Shown piece after piece: positions 12,901-25,500 of a stretch of DNA of 64,000 nt; the stretch's first letter is position 1; each line of letters begins with the position of its first letter. The position numbers were made by a program, and so were the translations under genes. Source of the DNA: Sphagnum magellanicum (taxonomy: Eukaryota; Streptophyta; Sphagnopsida; Sphagnales; Sphagnaceae); assembly GCA_021904315.1 (NCBI GenBank), contig CM038907.1, positions 26,605,223 through 26,669,222 of the forward strand, read 5' to 3'. The notes below the pieces were generated by a model, which saw nothing but the letters and a program-made list of their open reading frames with translations, was not told where the DNA came from and made no database searches.

Positions 12901-15900
12901 CAAAAAATATTTTTTATCATAATCACGAAAATTATAACATTCTTATATTAACATGGTATATAAGAATGAATAGGACTAGCAAACTTATGCCAAATTGCAC
13001 CAATTTGAACCATAAATTTTTTTTATTATTAGATATTGAATGTCATGAAAATTATACCATGTACATTTTTCAAAATTTTAATGACATGTTTAAAAAATGA
13101 AAATTAAAAATATTTTAAAGCTACAAGTATAAGGACTACTAAATAAACATTATTTAATGTATTGTCAAGCACATATGAAATATGTAAATGTAAATTAATC
13201 TTAAATGCAAAAATAATTTACACATAATTTAAAGTGCATGTGTCATACAATCAAAATTAGTTTTTAAAAAATTCTTTATAATTTAAAGCACCAAAGTTCT
13301 AGAATCTTGGTTCATTTTGTGCTAATTGTGACTATGGTCAAATTCATATGTAGCACAAAATGCAAGCATTGATACTAGAGTTATACCACACCAACCCACC
13401 CTTATGGGCATACTTATATCCAATTAGAATGAAAAATAGGAAGGTCCTATAATATCAATACTAGTCTAATATAAAAAGAATGATATACTAATTGATCATT
13501 GGTTCAAACCCATTTTAGTACTATTGTTGGTGGACATGCTTTATTGTAATAAAAATCTTCAATTACATGCCCTAATCTAACATTAATCAATATAAAAAAT
13601 TACTTTTTAAAAGTCATTTATGCCCACATTATCTAATATTTCTTTCTCTTTTTAAACCATGAAACAAGGTCTTGTCAACAATACTTTGTGGATGGTTTGC
13701 AAATATTTGACATTATATCATTTTTCCATATTCATTAATGTAGCTATTGTTTATTATGGTGGTTGTTTCTTATGGGTTACATACAATCAATATCCAACAC
13801 AAATATAGATGGAAGGGCCATGGCCTTTTTATATGGTTATATGTGGGATGAATGCATGGTACAATGTCAATAGTAATAAAAATTACACTCTCTATAAGTC
13901 CATACAAGGTTTTTTTAAATGATTGAGATGGACATAGTTGTTATTTTTAAAAATATTATTATTCTAATCTTTGAATAATACATGTTCAATCACATACAAT
14001 CCTTCCCAAATCTATGTGAAAACTTGTATTTAATGTAGCTGATGTCATTTTTAAATTTGAAAGGCTTCAAAGGAAAATGCACAAAGTCCAAAGGAATAAT
14101 GCCTCATTTAAAACTTTCAAAAACATATGTTTTTAGAACAAAGAAATTAAAAAACAAACAAAAATTGCAATTCATATGGACTTATGAAAATATGGTGAAA
14201 TTTTAACCATTCAAAAGTCCTTAACTATTAAATGGTTAAGGTTTTCAAAGAAAAGATTCTTCATATGACTTTATCATCTTGTATTACATTATATATTGAG
14301 TCTCAATAACAAATTTGAAATGTGAATCAATATAAAAAATTCCATTTTGTGATCTAGTGAAATAACCAGTCCATATTTTTTGACTTCAAAAGTTCATTAC
14401 TACTAACAAATGAATTTTTTGTCAATAAATAACCATATAGTTCTCTTCATAATGAAATTATTCATTTAAATCCAAGTCCCAATAAATAGATCTAAAGATA
14501 TATTAATCACCATATGCATTTGAACAAAGGGTACTTAGGGGAAAAACATTGTTTTGTCACAAAAATGAGCCACCATAGCTTGCATCTACCTTGTGACATG
14601 ATTCAAAAAATTTCCCTTTCTTGTAAATTTAAACTATGGTGTAATCATTTCCAACAAATTACAATTTGTAATGATTTTTTCCAATTTAAAATGAATGAAC
14701 TATTTAAAATGGTATTAAGTCATATTGTTTGGCACCTAACCATCCATTTTAGTTCATCATCACAAACTTCAAAACTTTTATGCACCCAAAATCAAATGTC
14801 CAAATTATTTAATTATTAAATATTGCCAATACATTCAAATCAAATTGATCAAATTCCAACTATCCAAATGTGGCTAATGTGTTTTGGCCTATAAAGTCAA
14901 CTTGGTCTACTTGACTTTAGACTTAACACAAAATTCCATGATCATTTAAATGGGGAATCTTTGGCATACACATATCATCCAAACTTATTGGGAAATTGGC
15001 AACTGTTGGGTGTAGCATTGCAACATGTATTATTATGTGATTGAAAATTTTGATAAGGGGCAATCATTTTGATGAAAATCACATGGAAAATCTAATGTCA
15101 TCACACAAGTACGCAATCTTATGTATAGACAAATTGGTGTTGTTGGAATCCATTTGCATATGATTCTAGAACATATTTTGTAGTGGATCCCGAATGTAAA
15201 AGTTCTTTCAACCTTTCAACCCATTTTAGCACTTTTTAAAAACTAATGATATATTTTATTTATTCCTCATATATGTTGGTTCAAGTTTTCATGGCATTGG
15301 GTTTTAATTTGTGCAAAATGGTTTTAGAATGCAATAACTATGAACCCAAAGGTTATAGGTTTCAAGTCATAGAAAGGTGCCAATCTTTAAGGTGGCACAA
15401 AAAAATCAAATATTTAGTTGTTTTTATATTTTAAAATATCGACAGGTTAGTTACAAATTGAAGGCCATAATTGGGAAAAAATAACCTTAGTGGGTCTAAA
15501 TAAATTATTTTTTATATAATCATCAATTAGAGGATAATTACATTTACGATTCAAAACTTTAGATGCATGGTCCTTTTTATTATCTCCAACAAGTATTTTA
15601 AAATATTCAACGAGGAAAAGGAAAATAACACAAATAAATCAACAAATTGATCATTATGCCACTTGATCATTAAAAACTTTACTTGAAAACTTTATAGAGC
15701 ACTAGTACAAATCGATTTCAACAAAGAGAGAAATGACACAATGTCATAGGCTACCCAAATTTTTGTTTGGAAAGGTGAACATTTTTTTCAATTCAATCAA
15801 GTTGTAAACATTTTAATGGGTTGTTGTTGATTGTATCAAGGCCAATGCACATATCAAAAGATGCACATATATGTTACGTGTCCATGGCTCAATTTGTTGC

Positions 15901-16390
15901 ACAAAGTGATTTATGTAACATAATATTTTCATGGGATGAAATGAAAGTGTATTGTTTTGGACAAACATAAAATATCTATAAAATACCATGTAAAACCAAT
16001 TATATTTAATCCACTTTTTAAAATCATTTATTGTGCTTAAAAATGTTTTCAATTTATAATAATGTTACAATCATTGAAAGTTGTTATATATTGTGTTTTC
16101 CACCCAAAAAACTACAAAAAATTACGTAAGAATATATTTTTTAGTCACCCTAAAGGACCAACACCCAAAGATCATAGTCATAATGCAAGGGTGCTTATGA
16201 GTTTAGAAGTTACAACAAGTAAAGAGGAAGCCTTTCACAATCTATTAGCTCATACACATCGAGTTATCACCTAAACAATGAATATGTAATGAAAGATTTG
16301 CTTGAATGCTTGTAGAACCTCACAATTGCATCATTCATCTTACTTGCCACATTCAAAACTCCAACACCTTATATTATTTCACGTAAGGTG
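9945..16390. other. Long AT-rich spacer
   Basis: About 6.4 kb with no recognisable coding region. Open frames here are short and have the composition expected of AT-rich DNA. Around 10,210 a TTTTTCTATAGTG motif resembles a CACTA end. An 11-bp perfect inverted repeat (CATTTTGTGCT / AGCACAAAATG) lies at 13,313-13,323 and 13,352-13,362. The region probably consists of transposon remains too old to name. Confidence 0.5.
13313..13362. repeat. Short perfect inverted repeat (11-bp arms, 28-nt loop)
   Basis: CATTTTGTGCT on the left is the exact reverse complement of AGCACAAAATG on the right. It could be the ends of a very small hairpin element or chance in AT-rich sequence. Confidence 0.6.
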
Positions 16391-16393
16391 TAC

Positions 16394-17814
16394 GAGCATC
16401 CTCATTGGTGCTCTATATATGACCACGCCATAATATTTCTCACATCCAAGTTTGGTTATTTACCTTTTTGCAACCCCACCCATAAAACTGAAACTGGATT
16501 TAGGTGGGAGACAACTAGTAAGAAACCACCTGGACCAATCAGAAACAGGGAGTAGTAGTAGTCAGATTATATTTTTTACACTCTTCTCTAGCAGGTGTAC
16601 AGCTTTGCTGCGCCTTTACCAGCCTCAGGACATTGCGAAAATGCAGGAGCAAAACCATTTTCCTAACCCAAACCGCCAGGAAACTGCCACTCGTCGTCTA
16701 CCTTTCACTTAAGTATGTAGCCATCAACCTAATCGGGTCTTGAACCTCCACTGGTCCGGGTACTTCAGCACCTTGACTAGAAGAGGTAGATGACCTCCTA
16801 CAGAGCCCTGTAGCCAAGCGCAAGGTAACGAACACCTAGTCCAAAGAGCTGGGCTTTTATTGGAAAAAGAAAATTCTTTCAACAAAGATATAACTTTAGG
16901 GTTTGTTGCATCGTCGTGTTTCTCCTGCCCATCTATCTGTTGTCGAGAGCTCAAGAATGCTAAACTTCCAGTTCACAAGAGCACGGTGCCAGATGGATCG
17001 AGAGAGTGGAAGATCGACGGGAAAAGACGGGAGGCATCAGAGGGATGATCACCTGGATCTCTCCCACAATCACACATTTTCACTTCATCCTCAGCTAGCG
17101 ATTCAAAGTCACCTACGGATCATCAACTGGAGCTGATGTCAAAGGGGGGGGGGGGCCCGGGAAATAGAAGGATCCGCACGTGTAACCCTAGCAGTTTTTG
17201 TTTCTCGGTCTTTGTATTCAGTTTTCTCTAGAGTTAGATTTCTGCATTTTCATGCTTGCTGATGGATTGCGGTTTTGTTGTTAGACCTGATAAATCCATA
17301 TCCCTATTATATGGTTAACTGTGTCAATTCTTCTCAGGTTGACAGAAATCGGAACCAAGGAGAAATTTTCAGTAGTTTTCCATGGAAAGATCCAGTTGAT
17401 GCTTACCGTCTTCAATAGCAGTAACTCCTAAAATAATATGATAACCTCACAGGTTCCTTTGGCTTGAATACCAATAATTCCTGAAATAACATCCTAACCT
17501 AATATGCTCATTTGGCTATAGAAGTGTTAGCTTCAAATTGAGAGAGAAGCACCCTATGTTTTATTCTCCATAGCGGCATACTCTGCTCCAACTGAGTCCT
17601 TTGACTGCTGATATGTTTCACCTTCAAAAAGGTCATCTCCTTTACAAACAACAATCTTGGTGTGATGCTTTGCAGAGTGTGACAATTGTAGGTAACAATC
17701 CGATGTTGTGTACCATGCATGCTCACCAACAGGGGCCCCTGAGTCGCTAGTAGCTTGTTTCTTCATCCAATTTTAATGTGGAGGGTCACATATTGAGCAC
17801 CGCTGGGGATACGC
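16394..17814. mobile_element. Second Tourist-like MITE copy carrying ~1 kb of extra, host-like sequence
   Basis: Left end GAGCATCCTCATTGGTGCTC and right end GAGCACCGCTGGGGATACGC match the inverted repeats of the 4,493-4,864 element. The left ~290 bp (to about 16,690) and right ~50 bp (from about 17,765) align to that copy; for example both contain AAACCACCTGGACCAATCA. The middle ~1.07 kb is absent from the short copy. It is GC-richer, has intron-like junctions and a short open frame on the minus strand (17,554-17,766), and contains a G/C homopolymer at about 17,145-17,160. It may be a Pack-type gene capture or a nested insertion. Flanking trinucleotides are diverged (TAC and TAA). Confidence 0.65.
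17554..17766 (-). pseudogene. Possible captured exon of an unidentified host gene
   Basis: A 70-codon frame inside the expanded MITE reads with balanced composition (for example LFEGETYQQSKDSVGAEYAA), unlike the AT-rich spacer. The spacing of its last part is vaguely like a double-stranded-RNA-binding domain, but I cannot identify it. It is not a stand-alone gene. Confidence 0.25.
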
Positions 17815-19370
17815 TAACACATGAAGTAGAAAACGAAAATAGAACTGTGAAAATCTGTTTTGGCTTCTCATGTATACATGCACATAAGGCAAAAGGAGTA
17901 CATGCAATAAAGAGGCTAAAACAGTCTCACGGTTCAGTTTGATTTTGGAAACCACCCACATTATTTGGTATGATATAAAAACTTGCCACATAATCCATGT
18001 GTTTGTTTCCAATTTGGCTAGGTTGTTCATATGGCAACTTGAGTACACACAAATGGCCCTCTTGGCAACACAAAGTCATTTCATTGTATGCATTATTGGC
18101 TATTTTGAAATGTCATTAGTAGGAAAAATGGAAATTAAGCTAAAACAAAGAATTGTTGCACAAATTTTGAAATGGTTGGAGAGTTCATCTTATTTAGACA
18201 ATTGCAGGTGTTTGTTTCAGGTGAATTTGTGATCTTCTTCATACATTCCTTTGTTTAGGTTGAAACTATGTTTTCTAAGTAAGAAATTAGTAAAAAATCA
18301 CCCAAAATAATACTCACCACATATAACTAGTGGCTTTGTTTTGGTGTGGAACTTCGTCAGAATGCACACAAAAAAATTATAATTTTTAATTTTTTTGGCC
18401 AAGTTTGGACCTGTGTTTTTATTTTTGCTTGAATTTTTTTCCAGAAAGTGAAAAAAGGGGAGTTTTTGGTCATTTATATGGATTTTTTTCCTTTTTTTGA
18501 AATAAAATAATTAAATTAGTCATACCTAGACCTAGGCTCTTCCTAGGTAGTCACATGTAGGAGCACTTTTGTAAAAAATGCTACAGCCCACCTAGGACAG
18601 TCGCCATTTAATGCTAATTAAATCTGGGGATCCTCTTATGGACCTACTTGAGGAATTTGAAGAAAAAAAAACCCTGATTTGAACTCTGATTTTAGTTTGG
18701 TAGCACTTTTCAATTAGGTTTTTACTATTTAGACAGGTTCTAAAAATATGTCAACATTTAATTTCTAAATCCCTCTAGGGATGCTAATCGATGGTGTCAC
18801 ATTGAAAACAATATCACTAGATATAACTATGGTAGCCTGCCCTATGACCGAACACCACCTATGACCGAACATTTTATTATTATCTTCCTCATCTCTTCTT
18901 CATTTTGATCGATTTAAAACTTCACGGGAGCTGTAACTTGAGCTCTTCAATTCGTCTTTGAACAGCAGAGGCAAAGGAGTAATTGTAGAAGACCAAAAAG
19001 AGAAATAAGCTTTTCCAAGTTATAAAACATGTTTTTCTTCTTTTTCCTTCTCTTCTACCCCTCTTACTTTCAAAGTTCATAACTTTCTCATTTCTTGTTC
19101 AATTTAAGTGATTTAAAGTGCTATAAGAGCGCAACGTTATGATCTACAAATAATCTTTGAACAATAAAAGCAATAGAGCGACTTTCAAAGACTTCTTTTG
19201 GGTGTTCAGTAATAGTCTTCCAAGTGTTCCTGTGGTTTTTCGTTTCCACCATTTGACGCCCCCCTACTTTGGAGGGTCACATCTGACTCATTTCTTCATT
19301 TTTTTTTAAGGATTCAACTTTCTGTGGGTGTGCAAATAGTAAGGCTATAATTCCTCTTTCAGCATGAAAT
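17815..19370. other. Spacer
   Basis: No gene is recognised. Around 18,840-18,870 the phrase CCTATGACCGAACA is repeated in tandem. A loose ~120-bp similarity joins 18,900-19,000 to 19,080-19,200 (shared GATTTAAA and TCTTTGAACA). Probably old repeats. Confidence 0.4.
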
Positions 19371-19473
19371 TCAAAGGAGCATTCTCCAGAAATTCGCAGA
19401 CCTCTGAGACACTAAGTGTTCGGTGACCACCCTGGTTACCCTATATGTCTCAAAATAATGTGAATACCGTGGG

Positions 19474-20014
19474 TTGGCAAAGAGGGAAAATGAAGAACAA
19501 GGAGGAGGTCCATCTAGCCAGAAAGCCACAGGACCAAACAACAAACACAACCAAAATGTTTCCAATCCTGATGTTAACCTAGAGGTGCATAAAGAGCAAG
19601 TGAATGTGGTGGGGTTGGATGCTACCCCTATGAACTGGTCCCCCAAAAAAATAGGAAACAACATCGGAGAGTAAGAAAAGGCAGTGGATCCAGATGCTAG
19701 TCCCATGACTTGGTCCCCTAGAAAAGTAGGGGGGCAACAAGAGGACTGCAGAAGAAATGGAAAGTGATGAGAATGAAGTTGAGGAGGGAAAGGATTTGGA
19801 AGAACAATTTCTAATGAATGGGCCAACAAACCGCATTGTGGACTTGACAGATCCTCATAGGAGAAATGAAAAGGCCCTAGATAGTGTCATTGAAAGTCCC
19901 CCATATGAGGCAACCTACACAAGTCATTCAAGATGTGGGTATGGAAGAATTGGTTCCTCTCTTGCAAGCAGTTATTTCACCTTTAGCTTAGTTAGCATGT
20001 TGTCACAAAAATGA
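19474..20014 (+). pseudogene. Uncharacterised, probably transposon-derived coding remnant
   Basis: Two overlapping open frames (19,474-19,674 and 19,757-20,014) read as polar, acidic protein. An internal repeat is visible: the first frame contains DATPMNWSPKK, and about 25 codons further on the same frame reads DASPMTWSPRK after a stop. The second frame has an acidic EEMESDENEVEEGKDLEEQ stretch. Such linker-like sequence is common in ORF1-type transposon proteins, but I do not recognise a family. Confidence 0.3.
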
Positions 20015-20305
20015 AGTTGAGGTGCATACATGTAGATCAGTCAAAGCACCACATATGAATTCAATTAGGATAAACATGCCTATCACTGAACACTTAACGA
20101 TGGATCATTATAACTCTCTTCTCCATGGTCTGTTGTTTTTGGAACTTCAAACAATTTTGTAGTCCTCCACTTGGTGCATCCAAATCTGTAAAAAAAATTC
20201 CAATCTAACGGTAAATGAATAAGATATGCCCTTTCAAAGTGAAGGGGGTTGTGCTTTGGTTTTTTGATAAGTGTCCAGTATGATTTTGAAGCTTAAGCTC
20301 TTCAA

Positions 20306-20584
20306 TTAGGTCTAAATTTTTTAAGGTGTACCAAAATCTTGTCACAACATCACATTTTTTAATCTTTTTTATCTAGTTATTTTTTACCATGTAAAGACAC
20401 ATTTATGGATGATTATGATGAAATTTAAAATTTTAATGGTCTAAAATATAGTTCTTCTGAAAATTTTAACAACTTTTGATTCATTATTTTTTATGGGGAT
20501 CAAAATATAAGATAAAAAAATAATATAGTAAGGACTAAACCCTTTTCGTCCTATGTGGTACACCTTAAAATATTTTCATCTAAA
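20306..20584. mobile_element. MITE-like element, ~275 bp, unclassified
   Basis: Ends are inverted: TTTTTTAAGGTGTACCA at the left and TGGTACACCTTAAAATA at the right, with weaker matching extending to about 27 bp. The interior is AT-rich and non-coding. I could not fix the target duplication. Confidence 0.6.
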
Positions 20585-21440
20585 TATTGTTTTTTTGTCT
20601 TTCATTTTAAACAAGTTTTATAGATCTTGAAATAACACATATGTAACCTTTGAAATCATGATAAATGAATGAAAAATGAACAAGATATAATTATTGGAAG
20701 CAAGGGGGTCTAGAGATAAAATTTGAAACAATATATCACTCTTTCTATTCGTGTGTTTTTTGCTTTGTTCCTTTTTTTTGAGGTTCAAAAAACATTTATA
20801 GCTCTTTGTTTTGCACTTCCAATGACATAAAAAAACCTTCAATTTGCTTCTAAAATGAGGGAAAACTTGAAAATGTTTGCTGATAGGATATCGTTTGGTG
20901 ATAGGTGTGTCTACCCTACCCCTTCCTATTATACAAGAAATTGGAGTAATGAACAAAGAAAAGGAACAGTTTGAAAATGTAGAAATCAATGTTTAATACT
21001 AGACCCACCTAGAAACTAAAACAAAAGATCAACTACCAAATAACAATAACCTTAGCAAAATTAAACCCCTAAAAGATTTAAATAAAAAGATTGGTTCCTT
21101 TAGTCAAACCCCACAAGCCCCAACCTCAAGTTCAATCATTATTGTTGAAGTAATAGTCCAAAAAAATAAAATAATTTAAGGGAAATAAAGATGGCTACAA
21201 GGGGTAATAAGATCTTTACTACAATAGGGAAAAACAATCTAGCCCATTTCCACACTTTCCATCATTGGAAAATATACATAAGCAATTGGGATGGGCCAAA
21301 AAATGACCTAATCAAACCCCATCATCACCACCTTAAACCAATGTTGCCACATCACCAGAATGAAAACCATTAATTTCAACCAATGGCCACATATATTTTC
21401 ATTGTTAAAAAAGCCCATTCACAATGAAAGTTTGTAGCAG
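20585..21440. other. AT-rich spacer
   Basis: No gene or structured repeat is recognised. Confidence 0.4.
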
Positions 21441-21691
21441 AACATTCAACATGTTAACTAACCCAAGGGAGTACTTCCCTGGATTTGAAGTTTTTTTATA
21501 CATAATATGTTTTGTCACATAGTGAACATTCAACATGCTAGCTAACTCAAGGGAGTATTTGCCTCACTTTGACTTTTTCTTTAGACATAATATGTTTTGT
21601 CACATAACAAACATTCAACATGCTAGCTAACTCAAGGGAGTATTTGCCTAGCTTTGAAGTTTTTTTATACATATTATGTTTTGTCACATAG
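21441..21691 (+). repeat. Tandem repeat, three units of ~84 bp
   Basis: Units begin AACATTCAACATG at 21,441, 21,525 and 21,610 and end with ATGTTTTGTCACATA. Each contains the phrases AAGGGAGTA and TTTGAAGTTTTTTTATACAT or a variant. Units differ by roughly 10 percent. Confidence 0.9.
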
Positions 21692-23090
21692 CTTCAAGTT
21701 TCATAAAACAAGTTTCATAAAACATTGTGATATTTGACATTTTGTTGAGACATTATGAGGGATTTAATGTTTGTGAAGTTGGTGGTGGTTCAAAAATTCC
21801 ATGGATTGTGGTATTTTGATCATCACAATTGGAATGTACAAGTTTTTTGCAACTCTCATGTTTTGTGTAGGCTTATAAGGTTTTGTTTGTGTGTAGGATG
21901 AAGGTGAGTAAGGTGCAATGGGTTCCTTGTTGAGTCTTGATTATTTTAGATTTCCACAAAACTTTATGGACTTTGTGCAATGTGTGAAACACTCAAGAGC
22001 TAACATGCAATTCTTTAAACCATAACCCAAACAATGTAATTCTATGTGATTTGGTGATCTATGCAATTTTATGTGATTTACCAAGCTATGCAATTGGATG
22101 AGCTATGTGATTCTCCACAATGCAAATGAATAGTGTGCCTCCATTTCCTTTTATATTTTCAGTATTCTTTTTTCGTATGGAAATGTTGCAAATTAAATGT
22201 GTAGGGGAGGTACATGCCATCTTTAAATGGGTTTGATGTGATTCTATGCAATTTGACCATGGTAATTTGAAATTAATTTTCTCCATTTCAAGGCTAAAGC
22301 AATTTGACCAAGGGTTGACAAGTTCAAATCTCCCTTCTAAGTCCTTGTATATTTTTTTCATTTTAGTTGTGTTACTATTTGAACAAGGTTTATGAAGCTC
22401 AAACCTCCCTTTCTACCTTTTCCTATGTACTTCAATAATGTTGTGTATAAATGTAATGTGCATTGTGGAATGTTGCATTACAAAGAGCAAAATCAAATGT
22501 TTTTTAGTTGCTTTGAAGGTGTTTCCAAAGTTTCAATTCTATTTTTCATTGTTTGAATTATAATTTTAACTTTGTTTGAAAATTGTTTGTAGGTTTTAGT
22601 TCTATTTTTTACATTTCTTTTCTACCTCCAATGATTATCCAAAATCTAGATTCTCCCCAGTCCATTCCTTTCACAATGCCACCATTACTTCCACAATCCT
22701 ACAAGTTCAAATATTTCCAATATGAACCCTTTTACTATGGGTGGGCCTCTTGTCATACCTAATTCCAATTTAGTTTCATCATTTCATGGTCCTTTTGCAT
22801 CTTCCCTTCCTTTATTTTCTTGAGGAAATATTGATCTTTCAAATGATTCAAATGATGAATATTTTATGAATGACGATGCTCCCACGCCATAGAATGAATA
22901 ATATATTATTATATAATGTGTAATATATTCAAAACATTACTACAAAATCATATTAAAAAATTCAACATTAATTCAACTTACCATTTTCAAATATGAAAAA
23001 TTAAGAAGTAATAGCTTATGTGGGCCCTAGCATTGTGTTTGGACCTGATTTTTGAACTACAAAACTTCCATATGCATGATTTTTTTTAAG
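21692..23090. other. AT-rich spacer left of the second hAT remnant
   Basis: No gene is recognised. The phrases CAATTTGACCA and AAGCTC AAACCTCCCTT-like recurrences (22,250-22,410) suggest local duplication. The part from about 22,600 may be 5' sequence of the following hAT element. Confidence 0.35.
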
Positions 23091-23094
23091 GTTA

Positions 23095-24700
23095 GATGGT
23101 AGCTTACATGTTATTAAATGTATGCTTTATAATGAGATGGAAGGGAAAGATAATTTTTTTGTTCTTAAGTGGGATTCCTTTTTATAAGCATGTAAGACAT
23201 AAGAAAGTTGATAAGAATATTGGGATTAATGTGAAAAAAGGGGATTATTATTATTCCAAGGTTTGCAAACATACCAAAAACAAAAAATTCCATGTTTCCC
23301 ATAGTTGCAAGAGTGTTATTACCCAAGTTGTAAATGGGTTGGCAAGAGATTAAGTGAGGAAAGTTGTCCAATTTGCCACAACTTTACATTTGTTGTAACA
23401 AGGACATCCCATCATGGAAGATGAAATGAAGCTTTTGTTTAAATTATCGGTACTGCCAAAAAAACAACAAGAAGCACTAAAGTGATAGCTCTAGCTAGAC
23501 AATGGTAGAATTCATGCATCAAGAAATAATGAGGGCAATTAGAGCACTGGTGATCATTGTATCGATCTCAATTGTGATGAATATTTTATAGTTAACAACC
23601 AATCTTGGTTGTTTGTTCATTTGTGTGTGGTGCAAAACTAACTAAGGATATCATTTTCATTTTTTTGGACTAGTTGTTTAAAGGACTAGGGAATGATGAC
23701 TTGACCAACATTCTTATGGAGGTTTTGATGGTTTGTAATGGTTTGCCCAAATACTAGATTATTCAAAAAACTCATTTGTTTTGGGATAGATTGTGTTAAT
23801 TTGTTTCAAGGAACAAATATTGGTGTTACAAAATAGGTTAATGACACTTATGTTCCTCATTCTATTGGGGTCCACTATATGGCCCACTGCATTAATTTGG
23901 TAATCTAAACATTTGTGGGACAACCTTTGGCGATGCACCTTCAAAATTTCATAATGTTTGTACACATTCACCTAAAATGCACTTTGGGTTCATAAAACTT
24001 GTGGAGTTCATTGCAATAAAAGGGATGAAAATTTTCCAGAATGTCAAGATAAGATGGATTTTGATGTTGAGCTTAACCAAGAAAATTATGACAAAATGTA
24101 AAACGTTCCTTATGAAGATGGCATTGGACAACCTTACAAACAATCAAGGTATGTTGAATTATGAGCACCTTTGTGACCTCCAAATTATGTTTAAACTTTC
24201 TTGCATTTTGTCATTGTTGAAATTTGTGCATGTTCTCATCAAATTTACACAATTCGGAAATGTGTTTGTGCATGACCTTGTGGTAGCCATCAAAGTCTAT
24301 TAAGGTGATGTTTCCAATATAAATTATGATTAGATTTTTAAGTTCACTAATGATAACTTTTGGGCCTTCAAATCATTGTTGGAGTTCAAAAGTGAAAACA
24401 TCTAATTGCATTAAATACCTTATTTCAATTTTGGAGTTTCACATTTGGCCTTTGAATTGGATGTCCAATAGGTTTAAGTAGTTCACTGGGATTTGAAAAC
24501 CATGTTGCCTTCAATGGTGACTAAGGATGTATCTGTTGTTGTTGAATCATTAGTGAAGAATGAATGCAGAGGAAAGCCCCACAACTTTTTCCTTTATGCA
24601 CTTCACCCCATTTTTTTCCTTTTACATATATTTTTCCATGTTCATGCAAGTCATAAGTCCATGAATTTTATTTATTTTGGTAGGGGCTAAAGAAGCTATA
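23095..24700 (+). pseudogene. hAT-superfamily transposase, second decayed copy
   Basis: Order of recognisable parts: a BED-finger-like N-terminus (23,150-23,350, with NVKKGDYYYSKVCKH), a middle region with a VHYMAHCINL-like stretch (about 23,870-23,930), and a region around 23,977-24,300 (MHFGFIKLVEF, then LNYEHLCDLQ and a VFVHDLVVAIKV stretch) followed by FWAFKSLLEF at about 24,360. These phrases match plant hAT-like transposases in which HLxFxKLxE is followed by a KTRWISML-type segment. Several frame changes and stops are present. The family assignment is from memory. Confidence 0.55.
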
Positions 24701-25500
24701 ATTCAAGAAGGAGAAATTAGGTTTCCAATTCATAGTGTCATGAATGTTTTTGGGATTGTGTACCTAAAAAAATTATAGTTATAATGTGATGCATCATTTA
24801 CCAAACACCTTCAAGTTATTAAATTAGCTTTTTACTATGCCCAACCCACAAGGTGGATGAACAAAATATGATAGTGGGTGAACATTTCAATGTAAGCAAG
24901 ACCTTGATTATGACTAGGACATGTTCAGCTCATAATGAATTGAGTGTGGTAACATGTATGGTGCCCCCTTTTGACTTGATCCTTTAACCAAAATGTGGTG
25001 CCTTGTGACAACATTTCTTTTACTTGTATCTAACTTTTCAAAGTATGTGAAATTGGCTAAATTGGGTAGGGGGTAGATGGTAGGCAATAGGGAAAACAAA
25101 AAATGTTTTTGTACTTTGGCTTTATGAAGTCAACACTTTGTAATAGGCTCATTATTCATCTACCACTAGTGCGCACATTTGCACAACAATTTTATACTTT
25201 ACATAATTTCCCATATGAAGAATGCATTAAACAATGGAGAGTGGCACCATATTGATATTGTTATGATGCACTATAAGAAAATACCATTTTTTTTACTGAA
25301 ATTTCACAAAACCCCCTCCCCCCCCCCCCCCCCTTGAGTGGTTTTTATACCCTTTAATCCAACTTGACTAAATTGCCATTTTGGACAAGTCAATTTGGAC
25401 CCAACCATTTTGACCATGTTTTTTTGTTGGGTTTTTTAATTAATCAAATGAAACAACAATATTTGGGCAACAACAAAAAATCTATAATATGCAAAAAATT
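24701..25500. other. Spacer with a CACTA-like end and a poly-C run
   Basis: CACTATAAGAAAATACC at 25,269 resembles the start of a CACTA transposon, but no matching end was found. A T-interrupted C-run occupies 25,312-25,333, with 16 consecutive C. Confidence 0.45.

Noticed and set aside
21441-21691. CRISPR array
   Set aside because: Three contiguous 84-bp units without alternating unique spacers, in a plant nuclear context; a simple tandem repeat.
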